Source: Flaccisagitta enflata
Taxonomy: Eukaryota; Chaetognatha; Sagittoidea; Aphragmophora
Length of the DNA stretch: 64,000 nucleotides
NCBI GenBank assembly: GCA_965153355.1
Contig: OZ231127.1
Span: 48,360,001 to 48,424,000 of the forward strand
Reading direction: 5' to 3'
Shown: positions 40,491 to 53,500 of the stretch, piece by piece
How the letters are laid out: each line of letters begins with the position of its first letter
Numbering within the stretch: position 1 is the stretch's first letter
The notes under the pieces: generated by a model
What the model was told of the DNA's origin: nothing
The model's database searches: none
Seen by the model: the letters and a program-made list of their open reading frames with translations, nothing else
Translations under genes and position numbers: made by a program

Positions 40491-41285
40491 TAGAATTCGG
40501 AACCGAGATTCAGAAAAGATATGAACTTTGAAGAGGGGAGAGAGCGAGCGAGCGAGCATGAGAGACAGGGGAGAGAGCGAGCAAGCGAGCGAGCATGAAG
40601 ACAGGGGAGAGAGGCAAGCGGCGGCGAGAGACAGGGAGGCGAGCAGCGAGGCGAGACAGGAGGAGGCGAGCGAGGCAGGCGAGAGGCAGAGTGAGCAAGC
40701 AGGCGAGCAGAGACAGGGAGAGAGCGAGCAAGCGAAACAGACGGAAGAGGGAAGAGAAAGTGTGTGTGTGTGTGTCTGAGTGTGTGTCTGTGTGTCTGAG
40801 TGTGTGTTTGTTTGTCTGAGTGTCTCTGTTTGTTTGTCTGTGTGTGTCTGTTTGTCTGTGTGTGTCTGTTTGTTTGTCTGTGTGTGTCTGTTTGTTTGTC
40901 TGCGTGTGTCTGTTTGTCTGTCTGTCTGTGTGTGCGTGATAGAATTCGGAAACGAGATTCAGGAAAGATATGAACTTTGAACTGCAGGGGTGTATATTAT
41001 TGAGTCGCTTTTGATTTTTTTCCCCCCTGGCTTTGATTTTCTTCCCCGCGACGCATCGCGTCGCGTTTTTATACCTTTGGTTTTCTTCCCTATATGGCAA
41101 TAAAACAATGTTGTTGAGGTTGAAACAATAATGAATAGTGTTTTACTAATTGTGTTTAATGATTTTGTACTGTCAAAAGCTATATTTTCCCCAAATTAAC
41201 TTTTTTTCTCTTTTTTCCCCCTTTGATTTTTGTCCCCATCTCCAGACCCTTTGGGAACTCAATAATATACAGGCCTGCTTTGAAG

Positions 41286-41379
<94 letters not shown>

Positions 41380-41465
41380 AGAGAGAAAGAAAGAGAAAAA
41401 GAAAGGCAGAAAGAAAGAAAGGCAGAAAGGCAGAAAGGCAGAAAGGAAGGAAGAAAGAAAGAAAG

Positions 41466-41516
<51 letters not shown>

Positions 41517-44500
41517 AGGGGAATGATGAGATTCGTACATGGTAGGTTGAACAACATGTCTTGATGAACGGTTAAATATTGGTTGCATGACCGCAAAGAA
41601 TGGAAATCCATATCTTTAGCGTGCAATAGCAAGATTCAGAAAGGCCAACCATGATCCACAACGGCCGAACGGTGGTCATGCAACAAAGATCCCCTTCCAC
41701 AAATATTTAAAAGCAAACGTACGTTATATATTTTCGCTAGATACTAACCTAACGACTAAGTGGACCTTGAATTGCAACAAATCACTAATCTACATAATAC
41801 TAACGATTTTACTTTTTATAACGATAAATGATTAAACCAACTGACAAGATGCCTAAAGACAAACAAACCGCCAAAAACAACGAAGATGCCGCCTCAGTGC
41901 AAGGTACAAAATTTGAGTGCAGTGGTATAATGAAGTGATTTTTCTGAATGACACAAAAGAAAATCGCATTACTCTGCAATGGGGGGGTCGGTAACAACGA
42001 ACTTTGGAAATGCCAGTCGGACATATGACCAAAGTGTGCACAAAAACGATCTATAAACACATGTGAAAGGAAAAAGGAGTCACACCATATCATTTACAGT
42101 CGTGCCACACCCCTTATTTACATTGTAATGAATAGGGAGAAGGAAGAGGAAGAGGAAGCTCCTATACTTTACTATGGGAAAGGTAGGGTTGGCACGACTA
42201 TAAATGATAAAATCTCATGAACTTTTCCTTCTAGTTCTCAGGTTGTTTTGTGATTGCGCATGGTCTGGTGATATGTTCGATTGGCATTTTCAAAGTAGGT
42301 TGATACCGACCCCCCCCCCACTCTGCAATGGAAAGAGATATACAAAATCCGAAAAAAATGCCTAATAGATCTCGGTTTGCCGTTTTTAGATGGGTCCTAA
42401 CAGGTCTCACAAAATTAGGCGGAAAGAGAGGAAAGCTCGTTGAAAAGGGCGTTAAAAATGGAGATATAATCTATCCAAGCGATGTATATCATCAATTCAT
42501 GTTCACTTTATCAACATGATGCGAAAAATGCCCAAAAAAGTGAACGGCTATCCCCTAGTGAACGTAAATATGCTGATAAGTGAAAAGACACCAAATTCGG
42601 CATTGACACACTCTTCATATTGCTGATGCTCGAATTCCCCTTCAATTTCTCAGCTCTTGTCAACTTAGGCGGCTTTCCTCTGCGTGACTGACTCTCCTGC
42701 AACAATCAACTGCATTGTGCATTTTTCATTTCATCTTCTTAAAACGACCAATGGTAAACGTCTTCCACTTTGTTACATTTTTTCCGTAAAAATCAGCAAT
42801 AATCTGACACCTCACTTTCAGTAAAACATCCTCCATCTCGCCCTACATGCAGGAGAGTCGCCCAAATCGCTTTGTTACGTCAAAATACTAGGTCTTAGCT
42901 ATCTCCATATGAAATTTCATCATGCATTTTAACAAACTATATTGATCATTTTTCCGCCTAATTATGTGAGACCTGTTATAATAGGGAGTGTCTGTAGGTT
43001 GGTTGGTGCGTAATGCGAAATTTTCAAAACGCGATTTTTACACTTTTCATTTCTTTTTATGTCCCCTCATGTCTCTTATATTTCTCATGTCCCTTTTGAT
43101 TCTTTTGTCTCTTTCGTTTTGTCTCTTTCGTTTTGTCTCTTTCGTTTTGTCTCTTTCGTTTTGTCTCTTTCATTTTGTCTCTTTCATTTTGTCTCTTTCA
43201 TTTTGTCTCTTTCATTTTGTCTCTTTCATTTTGTCTCTTTCATTTTGTCTCTTTCATTTTGTCTCTTTCATTTTGTCTCTTTCATTTTGTCTCTTTCATT
43301 TTGTCTCTTTCATTTTGTCTCTTTCATTTTGTCTCTTTCATTTTGTCTCTTTCATTTTGTCTCTTTCATTTTGTCTCTTTCATTTTGTCTCTTTCATTTT
43401 GTCTCTTTCATTTTGTCTCTTTCATTTTGTCTCTTTCATTTTGTCTCTTTCATTTTGTCTCTTTCATTTTGTCTCTTTCATTTTGTCTCTTTCATTTTGT
43501 CTCTTTCATTTTGTCTCTTTCATTTTGTCTCTTTCATTTTGTCTCTTTCATTTTGTCTCTTTCATTTTGTCTCTTTCATTTTGTCTCTTTCATTTTGTCT
43601 CTTTCATTTTGTCTCTTTCATTTTGTCTCTTTCATTTTGTCTCTTTCATTTTGTCTCTTTCATTTTGTCTCTTTCATTTTGTCTCTTTCATTTTGTCTCT
43701 TTCATTTTGTCTCTTTCATTTTGTCTCTTTCATTTTGTCTCTTTCATTTTGTCTCTTTCATTTTGTCGCTTTCATTTTGTCGCTTTCATTTTGTCGCTTT
43801 CATTTTGTCGCTTTCATTTTGTCGCTTTCATTTTGTCTCTTTCATTATGTCTCTTTCATTCTGTCTCTTTCATTCTGTCTCTTTCATTTTGTCTCTTTCA
43901 TTTTGTCTCTTTCATTTTGTCTCTTTCATTTTGTCTCTTTCATTTTGTCTCTTTCATTTTGTCTCTTTCATTTTGTCTCTTTCATTTTGTCTCTTTCATT
44001 TTGTCTCTTTCATTTTGTCTCTTTCATTTTATCTCTTCCATTTTATCTCTTTCATTTTATCTCTTTCATTTTATCTCTTTCATTTTATCTCTTTCGTTTT
44101 GTCTCTTTCATTTTGTCTCTTTCATTTCGTCTCTTTCGTTTTGTCTCTTTTGTTTTGTCTCTTTTGTTTCTCTTATGTCTGTTCATGTCTCTTAACGTCT
44201 ATCCATGTCTCTACACAAAAACACACCTTTTTAGCGTAAACGTTGGTGATAATTGAACACCGATTTAAAATCACATTGGAGTAAGTCAGGTTAGATCGTG
44301 GCATCTTGGAACAAAAGGAGCATAGTCACGCCTGTCATGGATATCAATTGGTGGCGATATGATAAGAATTTGGCTTGTAAATTTGGTGATTTTCCTAAAA
44401 AAACCCTATCCAATCCCCGATTGTCTGTCCTTTTCCCTTCAAAAACCTGCCTCTTTTCCATATCTCTCATTGCCACTAGTTCCAATGCCCGAAATTGCTT

Positions 44501-47500
44501 TCGAGACGTCCCAAGAAGAGGGAGAAGCGAGGAATTCCGAGGATGACATCATGAGTGACGAGGAGGATGAACTACGTCTGCGACAGGTGAGAATGCAAAG
44601 CCCCAAGCCCATCTTATGCGACACATCATGAGTGACGAGGAGGATGAACTACGTCTGCGACAGGTGAGAATGCAAAGCCCCAAGCCCATCTTATGCGACA
44701 CATCATGAGTGACAAGGTGGATGAACTACGTCTGCAACAAGTGAGAATGCAAAGCCCCAAGGCCATCTTATGCGACACATCATGAGTGACGAGGTGGATG
44801 AACTACCTCTGCAACAGGTGAGAATGCCAAGCCCCAAGCCCATCTTATGCGACACATCATGAGTGACGAGGAGGATGAACTATGTCTGCGACAGGTGAGC
44901 ATGCAAAGCCCCAAGCTCATCTTATGCGACCTTTAGTGGATGTGCCCTTTCGTTGTAGGCGTGTTCATATAATAGACAGGTGAGAATGCCAAGCCCAAAG
45001 CCCATCTTATGCGACACTTGGTGGATGTGCCCTCCCGTTGTTGTCGTGTTCACAGACAGGTCTATCCATCTCTCCCTTCGTCAGCCTTGTTCATAATTGA
45101 AGACTTTTGAAATTAGATCGCAAGCTTACGATCTATTTAGTTTCCACATCAGTGCGGATGGATGTTATTAAAAATGGAATTATGAATTTGACCATTTTTA
45201 TGTTCTATCTTTCTGTCTCTGTCTATCTTTTTCTATCCTCTCAAATACCCTATAAATTTCCAGACAGAGAAGGCGCCGGCTTTTCCGTTGTAACTAAAAC
45301 AATGATTTCTTGAGAAAGAGAACTTTGTAACTTATAATTTACAATTTAGTTCCGGTAAAAAGTGAAATGGCATGAAAGCCTATTGGTCAATATTATTGCA
45401 TTCTGTTTTCTGATTGGATACTGTATTTCCATTGCATTCTCAACTGGATATCGATATTCTCTTTGTGTGTGAAAACTGCATCGTAAGAAAGTAACTTTTC
45501 CACTTATTCAGTCTTGATTCAAACCTTTCCTTGCGCACAACCTTCCTTCTTATCCTTTAATATATTCTGTATATTCGTAAGAAACTGGGCTTTGTATATT
45601 CAGCCTCTTGATACTCAAAACTTGAGATACTTAGTTAATCCTTTATCAGCAGCTATTGCGTGTTACAGTTATCTCTACTTATTCAGAATTAGCTCTAGCC
45701 TATTCTTAGTTCTAACAGCCGACTAACAGACCAACCATTACCCTAAGACGCCTAAACTTTAAATGGCGTCCCTGGGTTTTGTGTGACAACCACTAAAAAA
45801 AACCTTATAAACATATTGAGATAATTCAGTTTAAATAGAGATATCTTGACGCGATCATCCTTTTGTATCATCTATCTGCATTAGCACTTTATTCAGACAT
45901 TATTGTGTCATTCAAAATTAATGTCTGGACGATTTGCCTATGCAAACCCTCATCATCAATATCATCATTGATTGAAAATCTTCATACGAGAGAGTTTCCG
46001 CGTAAGTTGAAGCTTAAAAAAAATCGAGAAAAAAGTGTTCTCTTTCATTAAACCTAGAACTCGCAAAAACGAATCCCTCGACTTGAGTTCTGACCACTAT
46101 AAGGGAATAAAAATCCGGTTATAGTGAATAAAATCCTGTTGTAGTGAACACAAGTTCACTATTGAAGGATTCTACTGTTGGAGTCTGAAAATTTGACTTA
46201 ACTGTTGAGCGAGCCCGGGTACGCTCGAAAACTCAAATCCCGAGTTTAGTCTAATTCATGGAAAAAAGTCGTAAAATCTAATCCTTTTTTTTCTCTTCTC
46301 TTTAGGTGTGTGAGCCTTGGACACGTCAACTAATACATAATATTTCTTTAGGTGTGGAACACTATTACATGCACCCCACATAACCAAGATGAAGCATTAA
46401 AAGCGAGTGTGGCACACATATTTGCACAACTTTTTGCACTACATCATTAACACTTCCTTACTCGCTAGATGAATCTTATTGCCCAGATTCATCTCTACTT
46501 ACTTACTAATAGCAAGGAATATCGAAGGGCCGTTTTTCTAAAATGCTCATAGAGTTTTCTTCACATCTTCTCAATTCATGTCAGCCTTTCATCGCCTCAA
46601 TTCCGTAGCTGCGAGGGCGTTACGTCAGGAACCCGTAATGTTTTTCCCTTAGTTAAGATTAATGCTTTGTTGGAAAGATATCAGCAATGTTTTTTGGAGA
46701 AAATATAAAAAAAAACTACTTTTCTTTGTATTGATACATGAGCAAATCGGTCAGGCTATGTGATGTTTTTCCTGAGTTCATGAACGGATAATTGCCAGTC
46801 TTTGAGAGGGGAGCTGTGATTGGTTAAGGTGGCATGTCAGGTGATCGCTGATTGGCTGGCATAACATGTCGTGAAAAGACCGAAGTCTATCGTGATACGT
46901 GGGGAATTGTGGCATCCAATAGCATTGCTTTAAAGTGTCTAAGCAGCTAATCAGGAAATCTTAATCAGTATTGAAACTTTACGTCTGTGACTGAACACTA
47001 AGTAAAACTGAATTTTCTTCAAGAGCTGCTCAAAAATTGTTACCTTACGAGGACATGAGAAATCGGATTTCTCTAGTTGAGGGATGATTTGAGTTGGGCT
47101 TTTCCTATGTGATATGATTTATAACAAGCTCGATGAGTCATTTGACCCCAGTAAGCACAAAAAATCATGATGGTTCTAAAACACCGATCCTCCCCATTAC
47201 TAACTGAACCGATACAATCAGACTAGTGCATATTTGCATGCATCCTCCCACAAGGTGGAAGAATAGGTACTTTTCCCACAAAGTGGAGGATTAATAGGTA
47301 CCTTTCCCACCAGGTGGAGGCATTAATAGGTACCTTTCCCACATGGTGGAAGCATTAATAGGTACCTTTCCCACAAGGTGGAAGCATTAATAGGTACTTT
47401 TCCCACAAAGTGGAGGCATTAATAGGTACCTTTCCCACGAGGTGGAGGCATTAATAGGTACCTTTCCCACGAGGTGGAGGCATTAATAGGTACCTTTCCC

Positions 47501-50500
47501 ACAAGGTGGAGGCATTAATAGGTACCTTTCCCACAAGGTGGAAGCATTAATAGGTACCTTTCCCACAAGGTGGAGGCATTAATACGTACCTTTCCCACGA
47601 GGTGGAGGCATTAATAGGTACCTTTCCCACAAGGTGGAAGCATTAATAGGTACTTTTCCAACAAAGTGGAAGCATTAATAGGTACTTTTCCCACAAGGTG
47701 GAGACCTTAATAGGTACTATTCCCACGAGGTGGAGGCATTAATAGATACTTGGTAACTGCTAAGCACTGCAGAGGCATTAATAGGTACTTGATTCCCGCT
47801 AAGCACTGCGGAGGCATTAATAGGTACTTGATTCCCGCTAAGCACTGCGGAGGCATTAATAGGTACTTGATTCCCGCTAAGCACTGCGGAGGCATTTATA
47901 GGTACTTGATTCCCGCTAAGCACTGCGGAGGCATTTATAGGTACTTGATTCCCGCAAAGCAACGCGGACACATTAATTATACTTACATACTAAGGCTTAG
48001 GCGGATGCCTAACTTTGTGCCTAATTTTGTACCTGTTGCTTAGGCAGAATGCCCGAATTTGTACCTGCTAGGCAGAGAAAAAACATACCTGTTGCTTAGG
48101 CAGAATGCCCGAATTTGTACCTGCTTGGCAGAGGAAAAACATATTTGTTGCTTAGGCAGAATGCCCGATTTTGTACCTGCTTGGCAGAGAAAAAACATAC
48201 CTGTTGCTTAGGCAGAATGCCCGAATTTGTACCTGCTTGGCAGAGGAAAAACATACCTGTTGCTTAGGCAGAATGCTCGATTTTGTACCTGCTTGGCAGA
48301 GGAAAAACATACCTGTTGCTTAGGCAGTATGCCCAATTTTGTACCTGCTTGGCAGAGAAAAAACATACCTGTTGCTTAGGCAGTATGCCCAATTTTGTAC
48401 CTGCTTGGCAGAGAAAAAACATACCTGTTGCTTAGGCAGTATGCCCGATTTTGTACCTGCTTGGCAGAGGAAAAACATACCTGTTGCTTAGGCAGTATGC
48501 CCTATTTTGTACCTGCTTGGCAGAGAAAAAACATACCTTTAGCTTAGGCAGTATGCCCGATTTGTGCCCGCTTGACGGAGAAAAAACAAACCAATTTCCA
48601 CAAGTTTAAATTGCATATGTGGAGGATGTGTTCACATTAAATTTGAAAATAAAATTCTTAACTTATAAAACCCTTTCCAGGGTTGTGTTCACACTAACTC
48701 CAACTTTGAATTAATTGAAGAGTGTGTTCACACTAAATCCGAAATTGATTTATTCTGAAAAAAGGGAGTGTGTTCACACTAAATTCGGCTTTTAATTTAT
48801 TCTGAAAAAACCTGTGTTCACACTTGATCTGAAAATCAAAAACATCTGGAAGAAATGTGTACATGCTAAATCTGATAAACACAATACCACATTAAACCAT
48901 TATCATTTGAAAAAAAAAAAAAAAAAAAAAAAAAGGAAGAATTAAAAATTCTCGCTCTAACCCCCCTCCCCTCACCCTCATCTTAAATCGATAAAAAAAA
49001 AAAAAAAAAAAAAAAGAAGTTGATTGGAAGAATTCGAGGCATTTGAGGAATTTGAGGAAAACAAATGAATCATACTATGAATGGATTCTTTGCAAAAACT
49101 TAGGCAAAAATTCTTTGATTCTTCAATTTTGGAAACTGACGATATTGGTCAGCAAATTAAAGCTATTCATATCCTCATTAAAGAAGTTTGTACACAATCA
49201 AATCCAAATGAAACTCCTGAGGAAAGGGGTGTTCGATTAGATGAATTGATTGAATTGAAATGGTTGTTGTATCACGAAGAGGGTAAACAAACAAGCAAAA
49301 CGAAAAATAGACGACCAAATCTGGGTAGAACAAAAGCGAGAGTTGGAGCGAGGACAGTTAGAACGACGAAAAGCGTATTGGCTAACCTACGCCATGGAGG
49401 AACATAAACGAACTATCGCGGAATTTGAAAGGACTCTCTCTCCAGAGGATGCTGAGGGATTGAAAAAAGTGAGAAATGAGAGGAGGACCGTGCGCGCACA
49501 TATCTCAAAGACAGTCAATAAATTGGATGCTGCTCTTAGATTGGAGGACAAATTTACCGTCAAAAGATTAGTCACTGAATTGACTAAAATTCAGGACAAA
49601 CTAACGGAGAGAGATGAGGCAGTATGGGCCTTGCTAACCGATGAAACGGTAGTCGCAGATCAGGCACTTGGGGAAGAATGGCCAGATTCTGCAATTGATG
49701 CCCTCTCCCGGGCAGATCAATTTTTGGATGGAACTGATCCGTCTACTGCCCCACCCCCATCCTCATCCCCATCCTCACAAAACAATAGCATGAAGGCAAG
49801 ATTGCCAAAAATGGATCTCCCGAAATTTACCGGCAAATCCCCTTCGGAATATCAGGGATGGTGGAATGCGTTTGAATCACTCATAGATGGTCGATCCGAC
49901 CTATCAAAGGTCGACAAATTGATCTATTTGAAAAATTGCTGCATTGAGGGTGCAAGTGGTCTGGCTGATGGATACAGTCTTACCAAGGATAACTATGAAC
50001 ATTTAAAACTTGCACTCAAAGACATGTATGGTCACCCACGTTTAATTCAACAGTCTCATGCAGAAAATATTTTGGACCTCCACTCCTTTGAAACGGAAAG
50101 TATCAAACCGTTTCACACCACACTCGAGACTTCTATGCGCTGTCTCGCAGAATATGGCATTGACATGGAAAATGGGGCATGGATCATAGTTCCCATTGTG
50201 CAAAAGTTGATGCCAAAGGAGTTGGCGCAAAAATGGCGCGAGGAAATCCACGATGATATATCGTTTTCAACGAAAAAGTTGATTGAATTTCTGCATGAAA
50301 AAATGCTATGCTACGGATCTGCGCAAGAGCAGAAGGCTGATCGAAAGCCAAAGGACACACGACCAAAAACTACCCTCATGCTTGCATCCACAAGCATGAC
50401 TGCATGCCCATGTTGCGGTCAGAACCACAGGATCTATAAATGTGGGAAATTTCTGAAAATGGCACCTGCGGAGAGACGCAACTTTGCGTACAAAAATAGA

Positions 50501-53500
50501 CTCTGTTGTAGGTGTCTAGGTCCGTACAGCCCTGAACACTTGAAGAAGTGTGAGTGGAAATGTAAAAAATGCAATGACTCACATAATCATCTTCTTCATA
50601 CGGGTCAAAATGAGGGTCAAGGCAGCGGGAGGCATAACTCGCAGACCCATGGATCTCGCAAATGGCAGAACCCACAAAGTTCGCGAAATGGAAATCCATC
50701 AAAAAGACCCTACCAAGGTCAAAAGGTAGAAGGTCAAAAGGGCAACCCCGCCCAAGCTGCAATTGGCGGCCAAAGGGAGGACACAAATGCCGGTGGGTTG
50801 GCTCAAGGCACTGTTGTTAACTCACTACATAGCACCACAAACCATGAAAAAATGGCTGTGCTAAAAAACTTCAAGGTGGTTCCAAAAGAGAAACCGAATT
50901 CTACAGTGCGTTCTCTCATTGATGATGGATCTCAGCGGACGTGGATAAAAATGCATACAGCCAAATCTTTGAAACTACCCATTGTGCGTCGTGAATTGCT
51001 TGCCGTAGTAACTGCTTTTTCGAGCCAACCTAACACACCTAGACTTTATGACATTGTCAAAGTCAGCCTGAGAACCAAAGATAGTAGGTTCATGGAAATG
51101 GAGGCAGTGGTGTCTCCTGATGACAAACTCGTATCTGACATGCCTGCGATACGTTTTGATCCAACAAAAGAGTACCCCCACTTGAAAGGAATCAAATTTG
51201 CCAATGATTACCCTCGTGACACTGCCGAGGTTGAACTTCTGATTGGTAATGACTACGCCAATCACATCCAAACTGGAAGAAGAATCATAGGGGGTATTGA
51301 TGAGCCCTGCGCGCTGGAGACCCTGTTCGGTTGGATTTTATCAGGGAATATTTGCCATGAATCAGCAAATGTTATCTCCACAAATAATGTGCAGGTTACT
51401 CGGTTGGAAAATGTGCTCGAAAAATTCTGGGAGATCGAAGACATACCATATCCTAATTCACGGGTGAAAAATATCTTGGACGAAAAAGTCCATGAAAAAT
51501 TCAAAAAGACCATCACCTATGATGAGTCAAAGCAGCAATACATGGTTGAGATACCATACAAAAGTGACGTAGAAGACTTGTTGGACAATTTGGCACCAAC
51601 CAAAGCTCTTTACAAAAAGCAAATGAGCATGCTGGAAAAAGATCCAGAGAAAATGAAAACCGTCCAGGATATATTTGATGGACAACTGGATCTAGGCGTT
51701 TTAGAACTTGTTCCGGAGGATGAAACACCAACTGAAAAGGTCCATTATCTTCCGTGGCATCTTGTTCTTCGCCCCGGACATCCGACCACTCCTACCCGAA
51801 TGGTTAAAAACGCCTCATACAAAGGTCGGAATGGGATTTCACTCAATAGTGCCCAACATGTGGGCCCCAATCTGTTACCAGACATTGTTGGTTCTATCTG
51901 TAGGTTTAGAACAGGCAGTGTAGCCTTTACCACAGATATTACAAAAATGTTTTGGCAAATCAAAATTCCATTAAAGCAACAAAATCTCCATCGCATCATC
52001 ACCCCTTGAGGGACTGCCAAACAGACGACTGTTATGTTCGGTGAAAGTTCATCACCATTTCTCTCGATGGCCACCTGCCAGCATCATGCAGAACGCGAGG
52101 ACAGCAAGCAGAAATTTCCAAAAGCTTGTCAGCATGTGATGGATGACCTTTACATGGATGATATCCCTTCAACTGCAGATTCGGTGGGAGAAGCTGTGGA
52201 TGCTTTGACACAAATAAAGGGATTTTTCACCAGCATGCATATGAAAGTCCACAAGATCAACAGTAACAGGAAAGATCTTTTGGCTCAAATTGATGGCACT
52301 GACGACAGAGAGGATGCAAATGTGCTTGGACTGAATTGGAACACAATCACTGATTCCCTCAATGTTCCCTCTAAGGAATGGGATTCTGTCCCATTAACAA
52401 AACGGGAATTTCTTCAGGGGATCTCTGCATTTTGGGACCCCCTGGGCCAACGTGCCCCCCTGATTTGTTGGGGCAAAATGATCATGCAAAAGATTTGGCA
52501 GCATGGATCAAACTGGGATGACCCACTCCCGGAAATTCTATGGCAGGAGATAGAATGTTTCAAAAAAGCGTGTCTGTTTGTTTTTGAAATCCCACGCTAT
52601 TTCGGTATGCCCATAGTCTTGCACATTTTTGTGGATGCCTCAAAAGGGGCGTACGCGGCTGTAGCCTATGTCATAACTGGAAAGGGCTCCTTCTTCCTCC
52701 TCTCAAAAACAAGGGTTAAACCCCTCAAGGTCGTTAGCCTTCCTCATATGGAATTGTTGGGTGCCGTTTTTGGCACAAAACTTCTCAATTTCCTCAAAGC
52801 AGAGGTTTTCAAATCTCAAATTGAGACCTTTATGTGGTCCGACTCAACCATCACTTTGGGATGGATTGAATCCTCATCTTCACGTTACAAACCCTTTGTC
52901 GGAAATCGCATCGCCGACATTCAACGCACTTCCGCCACCCACTCCGCTAAGTGGATGTGGGTTCCTGGGGATCAAAACCCCGCAGATATCCCTTCGAGAG
53001 GGACTTGGCCACTTCATGAAAAACAGGCCAAACTCTGGGCACATGGACCAGAGTTTTTACAGACGGGTGAATGGCCCACTCAACCGGAGGTGGAAAAACC
53101 AGATCTTGAAAAACATAAAATTGCGATAAACGTAGCCCAAGTTACGCCTCCCGTCATTCAACTAGAACGTTACGGCTCGTTTGAAAAAATGCTTCGCATT
53201 GTCACTATGGTGTGGCGTTTTGGGTGCCCTTTGGCGGGGAGGGATGAGCCCCTTGCAAATCAGCGGAAAAGGGCACTCCAAAAAATCATCTCCATGGAAC
53301 AAAAAATTTTCTTTGCGGAAGAATATTCATGCCTTCAGAAAAATCAACCTATACCGCGAAATTCTCGACTCATTCAATTCAATCCAGTTCTGGAGAATGG
53401 CATCATGAAGATGCAAGGGAGAGTAAGCAAAAATCTCATCATCCTCCCAGATAAATCTCATCTCACTCGACTGATAATCAGAGATGCACACATTTCCAAC

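Noticed and set aside
42988-43060. Exon candidate preceding the 14-bp array
   Set aside because: The stretch matches a diverged end of the hairpin repeat family (TAATAGGGAGTGTCTGTAGG) and not a gene.
43059-44256. 370-420-codon ORFs of repeated [12 protein letters not shown]
   Set aside because: They exist in all three plus frames because a stop-free 14-bp unit is repeated ~75 times. No flanking gene structure.
47225-48585. CRISPR-like spaced repeats
   Set aside because: Units are contiguous tandem repeats with no unique spacers, and the context is a retrotransposon leader in a eukaryote.
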